This document shows positions 1 through 6,726 of a stretch of DNA of 9,099 bases, one piece after another. Each line of letters starts with the position of its first letter. The stretch's first letter is position 1. This DNA comes from Solirubrobacterales bacterium 70-9. GTDB lineage: Bacteria; Actinomycetota; Thermoleophilia; Solirubrobacterales; 70-9. Where the stretch lies: NCBI GenBank assembly GCA_001898095.1, contig MKSH01000079.1, forward strand, positions 18,178-27,276. The letters are read 5' to 3'. Both the position numbers and the translations under genes were made by a program. The notes below the pieces were generated by a model. It did not search any database. It was not told where the DNA came from and worked only from the letters and a program-made list of their open reading frames with translations.

Positions 1-12
1 GTAGGAATCAAC

Positions 13-20
13 AGGAGGAG
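13..20 (+). promoter_or_regulatory. Strong Shine-Dalgarno site of the binding-protein gene
   Basis: AGGAGGAG lies four bases before the ATG at 25 and closely matches the anti-Shine-Dalgarno consensus. It fixes the start of the binding-protein gene. It is the strongest ribosome binding site in the window; the next gene (ATG 1390) has none that can be recognised, which fits the excess of binding protein over membrane complex usual in ABC importers. The promoter must lie before base 1. Confidence 0.85.
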
Positions 21-24
21 ATAT

Positions 25-1374
25 ATGTCGTCCAGGGGAAGACCAGACGGTAAGAGGAGGTGGCTGAAACTAACACTGATATTCGGTGTTCTCGCCGTCT
101 TCGCAGTGATCGTGCTCGCCGGATGTGGTGGCGGAAGCTCGTCCACCAGCGCCGAAACCGAAGCGGCGGAAACGGAAGAACCCGCCACGGAAGAAGGCGC
201 CACGGAAGAAGAAGCCGGTACCGAAGAAGCCGCCAGTGAAGAAGAAGGCGGCGAAGAAGAAGCGTCGGGTGAAGCCACCGTCTCCGAAGGCGAACTCCAG
301 AAGACGGTCGACACGGCGCTGGAAACCGAAGAAATCGAAGCAAGCTCGTTGCCGCCGCTGATGCGGGAAGCGCTGGAACTCGCGACTACCGAACCGACCG
401 AAGAAGAAATGGAAACGGCGTTCGAATGCTGGAAGCAGAACTCCTGCACGATCGGTGAAGGCCCGATCACGCTCGGGCTCGCCGACGGCTTCGGCGACAA
501 CACCTGGCGCCAGTTCTCGAAGATGGGCGTGATCCTCCAGGCGATGAAATTCCCCGAAGTCGGGAAGATCATCCTCACCAACGCGCACGGCGAATTGGCC
601 ACCTTCCAGTCGAACCTGCGCAGCCTTACCGCGCAGGGGGCGAAAGCGATCGTCGTCTACAACGACTTCGGTCCCGCCGCCTACTCGGCGCTCGAGGCCG
701 CCCAGCGTGAAGGCGCGGCGATCTCGACCTACGTCGGCCCCAACGACGGTGCGCCGGTGACGGCGATCAACACCCGCGTCCAGCCGGACATCTGCCAGGC
801 CGGTAAAGAAATGGCCAAAGCGACCGAAGAAGCGATCGGCGGTCCAGGGCCGGTCGCCTACTTCGAAGGCACCCCCGGCAACCCCGAGGACGAAGGCTGG
901 AAGAAGTGTGCAACCGAAGAAGGGATCGAATCGATTTTCGAAGGCGAAACCGAATGGACCCCGGCCGGCGCGCAGAAAGCCGCTTCGGCACTGGTCGCCT
1001 CCGGTAAGCCGGTGAAAGCGATCCTCTACAGCTACTCGAACCCGGTACCGAGCATCGTCAACGTGTACCTGAAGGCGGGCAAAGAAATCCCGGCGATCAT
1101 CACCTGGACGCAGAACAACGAAACCACCTGCCAGTGGATCGAACACCCGTACAAGCTGTACCAGACCAATGCGTTGAACTGGGCGGCCCGGGTCTCGGTC
1201 GACGCGGTGGTGAAAAAAACCGAAGGCGAAGAAGTGCCGGAAGCGGTCATCTATCCGCAGCCGTTCAGCCCCGCGAAGCGGAGCAGCTGTGAAAAAGGCA
1301 AGCCGGCCGAATACCCCGGCAAGTCGGCTCTGATCCCGGAATTCCTCGTGGAAAAGATGTTGGCCGGCCAGTAG
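25..1374 (+). CDS. Ribose-type ABC transporter substrate-binding lipoprotein
   Basis: This is a 449-residue exported solute receptor that would capture a small ligand outside the membrane and deliver it to the permease/ATPase encoded next. A basic N-terminus (KRRW at 10-13) and a hydrophobic segment (about 14-32) lead to the lipobox LAGC with the acylated Cys34. A Gly/Ser stretch and an acidic linker very rich in Glu (about 43-95) follow. The mature domain from about residue 145 has the look of Peripla_BP_4/RbsB-like proteins (LADGFGDNTWRQF near the first strand, later GAKAIVVYND). It is longer than E. coli RbsB because of the linker and an extra segment at about 100-140. Six cysteines besides Cys34 (135, 141, 257, 295, 369, 422) could form disulfides. 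Nearly all of its roughly 60 Glu codons are GAA, unlike the downstream genes. The family call is firm; the ligand cannot be read from sequence and need not be a sugar. Confidence 0.88.
   Translation: MSSRGRPDGKRRWLKLTLIFGVLAVFAVIVLAGCGGGSSSTSAETEAAETEEPATEEGATEEEAGTEEAASEEEGGEEEASGEATVSEGELQKTVDTALETEEIEASSLPPLMREALELATTEPTEEEMETAFECWKQNSCTIGEGPITLGLADGFGDNTWRQFSKMGVILQAMKFPEVGKIILTNAHGELATFQSNLRSLTAQGAKAIVVYNDFGPAAYSALEAAQREGAAISTYVGPNDGAPVTAINTRVQPDICQAGKEMAKATEEAIGGPGPVAYFEGTPGNPEDEGWKKCATEEGIESIFEGETEWTPAGAQKAASALVASGKPVKAILYSYSNPVPSIVNVYLKAGKEIPAIITWTQNNETTCQWIEHPYKLYQTNALNWAARVSVDAVVKKTEGEEVPEAVIYPQPFSPAKRSSCEKGKPAEYPGKSALIPEFLVEKMLAGQ
157..310 (+). repeat. GAA-rich low-complexity tract coding an acidic linker
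   Basis: This stretch is dominated by GAA codons, often in tandem GAAGAA, with GCC, ACG and GGC between them. It encodes the Glu/Ala/Thr/Gly-rich spacer between the lipid anchor and the binding domain. Its simple composition opens false reading frames: a Lys/Arg-rich frame on the same strand and Phe- or Leu/Arg-rich frames on the other. The spacer is probably disordered and negatively charged and would hold the receptor away from the membrane. Confidence 0.7.
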
Positions 1375-1389
1375 TTCCGACCATCAGTC

Positions 1390-4017
1390 ATGCCTGACCC
1401 GACCAGTCCAGAGCAGAGCTCGCAGCTCGACCCCGGTGCCGCCTCGGCGGCGCCGGGGCCGTCGCTGCGGACTCTGGAGGTGTCGAAAAGCTACGGCGTG
1501 GTGAAGGCCTTGCAGCCGACCACGTTGGATCTGGCACCGGGCGAGGTCCACGCCCTGGTCGGCGAGAACGGCTCCGGCAAGTCGACCTTCGTCGGCATCG
1601 TCAGCGGCACCGTCGTCCCGGACACCGGCTCGGTCGAGATCGCCGGCAACACCTGCCGCAGGCACACGCCCTGGGAGTCCCAGCGCCACGGCGCCCTCAC
1701 CGTCTTCCAGGACGGCTCGGTCATCCCCGAGCTGACCGTCGGCCAGAACCTCTACCTGGGGACGCCGGCGGCGAAGCGCCCTTCCTATCGCGAGGTCGGG
1801 TCCTGGGCGGCCGAGCGCCTCGACGAGTTCGGCCTCGGCCGGATCTCGCCGAAGCTCGCCGCCGAGCGGCTCTCGGCCGCCGACCGCCAGCTGCTCGAGA
1901 TCGCCCGCGCGATGATGGCGCGGCCCCAGGTCCTGCTCCTCGACGAGGCCACCTCAGCGCTCGACGCGGCCGGCGTCGACGTCGCCCTCGAGCTGATGCG
2001 CAAAGGCGCCTCCGAGGGCTGTGCGGTCCTCTTCGTCACCCACCGCCTCTCCGAGGTCTTCCGCGTCGCCGACCGCATCTCGGTGCTCCGCGACGGCCAG
2101 TACCGGGGCACCCACGATCCCGCCGACATCGACCAGGCGGGGCTGGTCGAGCTGATGGCGGGGCGCAGCGTCACGGTCGAGTTCCCCGCGCGGGCCGAGC
2201 AGATCGGCGACGTGATCCTCGATGCCAAGGGCCTCACCGGCGAGGGCTACGGCCCGATCGACCTGCAGTTGCGCCGTGGCGAGATCCTCGGCATCGCGGG
2301 TGCCGACGGCAACGGCCAGCTGCCGCTGCTCGGCGGCCTCGCCGCGATCGCCGACCCGCGCGGCGAACTGGCCGTCGACGGCCGCCTGATCAAGACCTTC
2401 GGCCAGGCCTGGGACGCCGGCGTCGCCTACCTCTCCAGCGATCGCCGCAGCGAGTCGTTGTTCCAGACCCTGGCGATCCGCGAAAACCTCGTCGTCAGCG
2501 TCCTCGGCAAGCTCGGCCGCGGCGGCGTCGTCACCTCGCGCCGCGAGGACCGCCAGGTGAGCGAGAGCATCGATCGCTACGGCGTCCGCCTCGGCTCGCC
2601 GGAGGAGCCGATGACCTCGCTCTCGGGCGGCAACCAGCAGAAAGTCGCGCTGGCGAAGGTTCTGGAGACCGAACCGCGGGCCTTGCTCTGCGACGAGCCG
2701 ACCCAGGGCGTCGACGTGCGCTCCCGCCTGGAGATCTACCGGATGCTTCGCGAGAGCGCCGAGAAAGGCCTGGCGGTGGCGATCGTCTCCTCCGACGCGG
2801 CCGAGCTGGCCGGGCTCTGCGACCGGGTCATCGTCCTCTCGCGCGGCCAGATGGTCGCCCAGTTGAGCTCCTACGAGGCCTCCGAGGAGAGCATCGTCAG
2901 CGCCTTCACCGGGCACGAATCCGGTCGCCGGCAGGCGGGCGCGGCGGCAGCCGGGGACGCCACCGCCCGCATCTCGCCATGGGCGCGGGTCCGCGAGGCG
3001 GTCCACCGCCACGAGGACCTCGCCCGACTGGCGCTGCTGGCGTTGATCCTCGTCCTCCTCGGCGCCTACACCCAGAGCCGTTCGAGCACCTTCCTCACCG
3101 TCCCCGGCATCTACAACGTGTTGCTGCTGGCCCTGCCGTTGGCGGCGGTCGCCGCGGCCGAGTACGTGGTCATGTTCATCGGCGGCATCGACATCTCGGT
3201 CGCCGGGACGATGGGGGTGACGGTCGGCTTGCTCTCCTTCTGGGTGCAGAGCGGCTCGACCGTACCCGCGTTGATCCTGGCGCTGTTGATCGGCCTCGGC
3301 GTGGGAACCCTGATCGGCATCGGCAACTCCACCCTGATCGAGCGATTGAAGATCTCGCCCGTGATCGCGACGATCGCGACCCTGGGGATCCTCCAGGGGG
3401 TAGGGCTGACCTTGCGGCCGACCGCGGCGGGTGTGATCGATCTTCACCTGACCGAACTGCTGACCAAGAAACTGTGGGTCTTCCCCTGGCCGCTGGTCGT
3501 GATCGGCGTCCTCTTCATCATCGCCGACTGGCTGATGCGCTCGACCGGCACCGGGCTGCGCCTGCGGGCCGTCGGCCTCAACTCGCAGTTCGCCTACCGG
3601 CTCGGGGTCAACGCGCCGAGGCTGCGCCAGCTCAGCTACGTGATGTGCGCGGCGCTGGCGGGCGTCGCCGGCGTGATCCTCGCCGGGCAGGTCGGGATCG
3701 GCGATTCGACCGTCGGCAACCAGTACATCCTCCTTGCCATCGCCGCGCCGATCCTCGGCGGGGCAAGCCTCCTCGGCGGCCGCGGCACCTTCGTCGGCTG
3801 CGGCCTCGGCTCGGTCCTTCTCGCCCTGGGCCTCACCTTGCCGACGACGCTGAGCCTCGGCGAAGGCTGGAACTACATCCTCACCGGCGGCCTGACGCTG
3901 ATCGCGCTGACGATCTACACCCAGGGCGTCTGGACCGCGGTCAGCCTGCGCGCTCGGAGCCTGGTCCGGTGGCTCTCGTCGCTCGGCGGGTCGCGTCGCG
4001 CCGCGTCCGCCGGGTGA
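1390..4017 (+). CDS. Fused RbsA-RbsC type ABC importer: two ATPase domains plus permease
   Basis: One 875-residue chain carries both ATPase domains and the membrane channel of a ribose/galactose-class importer. NBD1 (about 26-265) has Walker A GENGSGKST at 58-66, a non-canonical signature LSAADRQ at 161-167, and Walker B LLLDEATSALD with Glu186. NBD2 (about 270-510) has a degenerate Walker A, GADGNGQ at 304-310, but a canonical signature LSGGNQQ at 411-417 and CDEPTQGVD with Glu436. This pattern is usual for RbsA-like proteins and predicts one competent ATP site. After a linker, a BPD_transp_2 permease begins near 543, with GGIDISVAG and GGASLLGGRGTFVG typical of RbsC. RbsA and RbsC are normally separate proteins of about 500 and 320 residues. 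The ATG is 15 bases after the binding-protein stop without a clear Shine-Dalgarno site, so translation may depend on coupling. The reading frame is open throughout the junction, so the fusion is not an obvious sequencing artefact. Confidence 0.9.
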   Translation: MPDPTSPEQSSQLDPGAASAAPGPSLRTLEVSKSYGVVKALQPTTLDLAPGEVHALVGENGSGKSTFVGIVSGTVVPDTGSVEIAGNTCRRHTPWESQRHGALTVFQDGSVIPELTVGQNLYLGTPAAKRPSYREVGSWAAERLDEFGLGRISPKLAAERLSAADRQLLEIARAMMARPQVLLLDEATSALDAAGVDVALELMRKGASEGCAVLFVTHRLSEVFRVADRISVLRDGQYRGTHDPADIDQAGLVELMAGRSVTVEFPARAEQIGDVILDAKGLTGEGYGPIDLQLRRGEILGIAGADGNGQLPLLGGLAAIADPRGELAVDGRLIKTFGQAWDAGVAYLSSDRRSESLFQTLAIRENLVVSVLGKLGRGGVVTSRREDRQVSESIDRYGVRLGSPEEPMTSLSGGNQQKVALAKVLETEPRALLCDEPTQGVDVRSRLEIYRMLRESAEKGLAVAIVSSDAAELAGLCDRVIVLSRGQMVAQLSSYEASEESIVSAFTGHESGRRQAGAAAAGDATARISPWARVREAVHRHEDLARLALLALILVLLGAYTQSRSSTFLTVPGIYNVLLLALPLAAVAAAEYVVMFIGGIDISVAGTMGVTVGLLSFWVQSGSTVPALILALLIGLGVGTLIGIGNSTLIERLKISPVIATIATLGILQGVGLTLRPTAAGVIDLHLTELLTKKLWVFPWPLVVIGVLFIIADWLMRSTGTGLRLRAVGLNSQFAYRLGVNAPRLRQLSYVMCAALAGVAGVILAGQVGIGDSTVGNQYILLAIAAPILGGASLLGGRGTFVGCGLGSVLLALGLTLPTTLSLGEGWNYILTGGLTLIALTIYTQGVWTAVSLRARSLVRWLSSLGGSRRAASAG

Positions 4018-4043
4018 GCCGGCTGGGGCTCTAGCGTGGCAGC

Positions 4044-5156
4044 GTGACCACCGTTCGTCGCATCGCCGGAACGGCCGGCGAGTGGCTCCGCGAAGGTCGC
4101 CACGTCGCCTTCGCCCTGCTGGTCGAGATCGAGGGTTCGGCACCGCTCGAACCCGGTGCCCTGATGCTGATCGCCGAGGACGGCGCGATCGAAGGCTCGA
4201 TCACCGGCGGCTGCATCGAGGGGGCGGTGGTCGAAGAGGCCCAGGCCGTCATCGCCGGCGCGGCGCCCCTTACCGTCACCTACGGGGTCTCCGACGAGCT
4301 CGCCGGCACGGTGGGGCTGACCTGCGGCGGCATCGTCCACGTCTTCGTCCACGAGGTCACCGGGGCCGAGGTGGAGGTCGAGGTCGCGGCCCGAGACGCG
4401 GTCAGCGCGGGGCTCCCGGTGGCGATCGCGACCTTGCTCGACGGCCCTGGCGCGGGGCACAAGCTGGCCCTCGTCGACGGGAAGGTCCTCGGTGGCTTCG
4501 ACGGACCCGCGCTCCTCGATCGTTCGGTCGCCCGCGACGCCGAGGGCATGCTCGCCCAGGGACGGAGCGGGATCCGTCGATACGGGGCCGAAGGCGCGAC
4601 GCTCGGGGCGGAGCTCGCCGTCCACATCCATGCCTTCGCGCCGCCGCCGAAGATGCTGATCCTCGGCGCGATCGACTTCTCCGCCGCACTCGCCCGGATC
4701 GCCTCCGAACTCGGCTACGAGGTGACGATCGCCGACCCGCGCGCCCCCTTCCTCGACACGCCTCGCTTCCGCCAGGCCGCGCGCATCCTCACCGCGTGGC
4801 CCCAGGATGCTTTCGAGCAGATCGACCTCGGCCCCCGCGACGCGGTCCTCGTCTTCACCCACGACCCGAAGTTCGACGAGCCTGCCCTGATCGGCGCGCT
4901 CGCGGGCGACAGCGGCTATATCGGGGCGCTGGGATCCCGCCGGACGACCGTCGACCGCGAGCGCAGGCTCGCCGCGGCCGGGGTCCCCGCCACCGAGCTG
5001 GCCCGCGTCCATGCGCCCTGCGGTCTCGACATCGGAGCGGCGACGCCCGAGGAGGTCGCGGTCTCGGTGCTGGCGGAGATCGTCGCCACCCGTTCAGGCC
5101 GCTCGGGCGAGCCCTTGCGGGAGGGGTCCCGGGCGATCCATCCGCACCGCTCCTAG
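4044..5156 (+). CDS. xdhC: XdhC/CoxI-family molybdenum hydroxylase maturation factor
   Basis: This 370-residue protein has both halves of the XdhC family. The N-terminal XdhC_CoxI domain (about 8-75) has GSAPLEPGALML at 31-42 and the hallmark SITGGCIEG at 52-60 with Cys57. The C-terminal Rossmann-like XdhC_C domain (from about 200) starts at PPKMLILGAIDFSAAL, then has YIGALGSRRT near 290-300 and CGLDIGAATPEEVAVS near 330-345. Studied family members bind molybdenum cofactor and help insert its sulfurated form into xanthine dehydrogenase-like enzymes in the cytoplasm. The start is GTG 4044: an in-frame TAG at 4032 rules out an earlier start, and the Shine-Dalgarno site is weak. It follows the importer by 26 bases on the same strand, so an operon is likely. 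No molybdoenzyme subunit lies in the window. Its stop TAG overlaps the stop of the convergent permease gene. Confidence 0.9.
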   Translation: MTTVRRIAGTAGEWLREGRHVAFALLVEIEGSAPLEPGALMLIAEDGAIEGSITGGCIEGAVVEEAQAVIAGAAPLTVTYGVSDELAGTVGLTCGGIVHVFVHEVTGAEVEVEVAARDAVSAGLPVAIATLLDGPGAGHKLALVDGKVLGGFDGPALLDRSVARDAEGMLAQGRSGIRRYGAEGATLGAELAVHIHAFAPPPKMLILGAIDFSAALARIASELGYEVTIADPRAPFLDTPRFRQAARILTAWPQDAFEQIDLGPRDAVLVFTHDPKFDEPALIGALAGDSGYIGALGSRRTTVDRERRLAAAGVPATELARVHAPCGLDIGAATPEEVAVSVLAEIVATRSGRSGEPLREGSRAIHPHRS

Positions 5157-5950
5157 CCCGCCGCTTCGGCGCGGCGCAGACCGCCGCGGGACCAGAGGCC
5201 GAAGACGATCGGCAGGCCGATGCCGAGGGCGAAGGCGAGGCCGACCACGGTCGGGTCGCCGGAGATGAAGCCGCGGCCCGCCTCGAGCAGGGCGGTGACC
5301 GGGTTGACCGAGGCGACCGCGTGGATCCAGCCGCTGAGCAGGGAGAGGGGGACGTAGACGGGGGCGAGGAAGAGGATCAGGAAGACGGGGAGCTGCATCA
5401 GCGGGCCGCCCTGGATCGAGCGGACGCGGAGGGCGACGCCGGAGGCCCAGAGGGTGGCGGTGATGTTGACCAGGATGGCGAGCGCGTACATGCCGACGAG
5501 GTCGGCGGGGGAGCCGTCGATGTTCATCCCGGCGACGAGGGCGATCGCGGTGAGCAGGGACCAGGTGACGAAGGCGCGGAGGAGGGCGGCGATGCCGTAG
5601 CCGGCGATGATGCCGCGGCGGTCGGTGGCGGCGAGGAGGTAGCGGCGGCCGAAGCCGGTCTCGAAGTCGCGGGCGATGCCGAAGCCGGTGAAGACGCCGC
5701 CGAAGGCCGCCGACTGGAGCAGGACGAAGACGTATTGGAAGGCGGTGTAGCCGGTCGGGAAGTCGAAGCCGGGGATGTCGCCGACCGCGGAGAGGCCGCC
5801 GGCGAAGGAAGCGAAGAAGAAGAGCGGGAAGATCAGCGCCGGGATCAGCAGCGATTTGTTGGTGAGGAAGTTGTGGATGCTGCGCCAGGCGACGGCGCGC
5901 GCGACGGTGCGGAAGCCGGCGGTGGGGCGACCCTCGGCGGCGGCGCTCAC
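5153..5950 (-). CDS. ABC-2 type exporter permease, second subunit
   Basis: This is a 265-residue integral membrane protein, the last gene of the export operon. It reads GTG-AGC from 5950; the frame stays open far upstream, but that part overlaps the two preceding genes and reads as Arg/Pro-rich noise. The first base pairs of this gene overlap the previous stop as GTGA. After a short N-terminus (about 1-30) come hydrophobic segments beginning with LIPALIFPLFFFASFAGGL, an amphipathic stretch around ARDFETGFGRRYLLA, several further membrane helices, and a C-terminal motif WIHAVASVNPVTALLEAGR shared with its upstream neighbour. Family and arrangement are those of DrrB-like ABC-2 permeases, which move drugs, lipids or other hydrophobic compounds outward. 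The exported compound is unknown. Confidence 0.87.
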   Translation of the reverse strand: MSAAAEGRPTAGFRTVARAVAWRSIHNFLTNKSLLIPALIFPLFFFASFAGGLSAVGDIPGFDFPTGYTAFQYVFVLLQSAAFGGVFTGFGIARDFETGFGRRYLLAATDRRGIIAGYGIAALLRAFVTWSLLTAIALVAGMNIDGSPADLVGMYALAILVNITATLWASGVALRVRSIQGGPLMQLPVFLILFLAPVYVPLSLLSGWIHAVASVNPVTALLEAGRGFISGDPTVVGLAFALGIGLPIVFGLWSRGGLRRAEAAG

Positions 5951-6726
5951 GTGCGCACCAGCCGGGTCTTCAGGGCGCCGGCGGCGAGCGTCATCCCGAT
6001 CGCCAGGATCGCCAGGGCGATGCCGAAGCCGAGCGCCACCTTGCCCGGCTCCCAGCCTTCGATCAGCAGCGAGCGGAACGCCTGCAGCAGGTAGGAGACC
6101 GGGTTGATCGAGGCGACGGCGTGGAACCAGTCGGTCTGGATCAGGTTCAGCGGCAGCGCCATCGAGGAGAGGAAGAGGAAGACGAAGAAGACCGGGAAGA
6201 GGCCCTGGACCGCTTCCCCGGAGCCGGTCCGCAGCGCGGTGAAGAGGCCGATCGAGCCGAAGGCGACGGTGATCGTCAGCGAGAGGGCGATGATCACGAC
6301 GAAGCCGCCGACCCCGGCGGTCAGTTCGGCGCCGAAGGCGAGGCCGACGATCAGGTAGGCGAGCGCCTGCATCAGTCCCAGCATCAGCGAGCCGGCGAGC
6401 AGGCCGCTGAGCAGGGCGGTGCCGCGCAGCGGGGTCAGCGCCATGCGGTTGAGGAAGCCGGTCTCGATGTCCCGGGCGAGGTCGGTGCCGGAGTTGATCA
6501 CCGAGAACAGCGCCCCCTGCATGAAGGTGATCGCGAGGGCGAAGGTGAGGTAGGAGTCGGTCGGGAAGCCGGGCAGGTCGGTGACGCTTTTCAGGCCCCC
6601 CGAGTTCACCGCGAGGAGGAAGAGCGGGAAGATCACCGAGGGGACGATCTGGGCCGGCTGGCGCAGCGTCCGGACGACCGAGCGGCGGGCGAGCTGCCCG
6701 ACCTGGGTGCGGAGGGCGCGGTTCAC
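5947..6726 (-). CDS. ABC-2 type exporter permease, first subunit
   Basis: This 259-residue membrane protein is a paralogue of the following gene product. Shared landmarks are PSVIFPLFLLAVNSGGL near the N-terminus, the ARDIETGFLNRMALTPLRG loop, a run of four or so central helices, and WFHAVASINPVSYLLQAFR near the C-terminus. Length and layout match DrrB-like ABC2_membrane permeases with about six helices. It starts at GTG 6726, whose GTGA overlaps the ATPase stop, with GAGGCGG just before it as a weak Shine-Dalgarno site. Translation is thus probably coupled to the ATPase gene. Since two different permeases follow a single ATPase, the likely complex is a permease heterodimer with two copies of the ATPase; this is inference from the gene order. 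Confidence 0.88.
   Translation of the reverse strand: MNRALRTQVGQLARRSVVRTLRQPAQIVPSVIFPLFLLAVNSGGLKSVTDLPGFPTDSYLTFALAITFMQGALFSVINSGTDLARDIETGFLNRMALTPLRGTALLSGLLAGSLMLGLMQALAYLIVGLAFGAELTAGVGGFVVIIALSLTITVAFGSIGLFTALRTGSGEAVQGLFPVFFVFLFLSSMALPLNLIQTDWFHAVASINPVSYLLQAFRSLLIEGWEPGKVALGFGIALAILAIGMTLAAGALKTRLVRT

Noticed and set aside
125..361. Lys/Arg-rich open frame inside the binding-protein gene
   Set aside because: It is the shifted reading of the GAAGAA-rich linker codons (AAG/AGA), with no ribosome site; the lipoprotein frame with its signal peptide and strong Shine-Dalgarno site is clearly the real one.
70..1146. Long Phe/Arg-rich minus-strand open frame opposite the binding-protein gene
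   Set aside because: The Phe runs are GAA read on the opposite strand as TTC. No domain or start signal is visible.
1361..1370. 10-base palindrome TGGCCGGCCA at the end of the binding-protein gene
   Set aside because: It is short, without a loop, and inside codons at the C-terminus; in DNA this GC-rich such palindromes occur by chance.
1954..4143. 729-codon minus-strand open frame opposite the importer fusion gene
   Set aside because: Long antisense frames are expected in GC-rich coding DNA. The product is Arg/Asp/Gly/Gln-rich without recognisable motifs, while the plus strand shows full ABC motifs.
4082..6094. 670-codon plus-strand frame spanning xdhC and the antisense of the permeases
   Set aside because: It is composition-driven Arg/Gly/Asp-rich sequence crossing two real genes in opposite orientations, with no domain signature.
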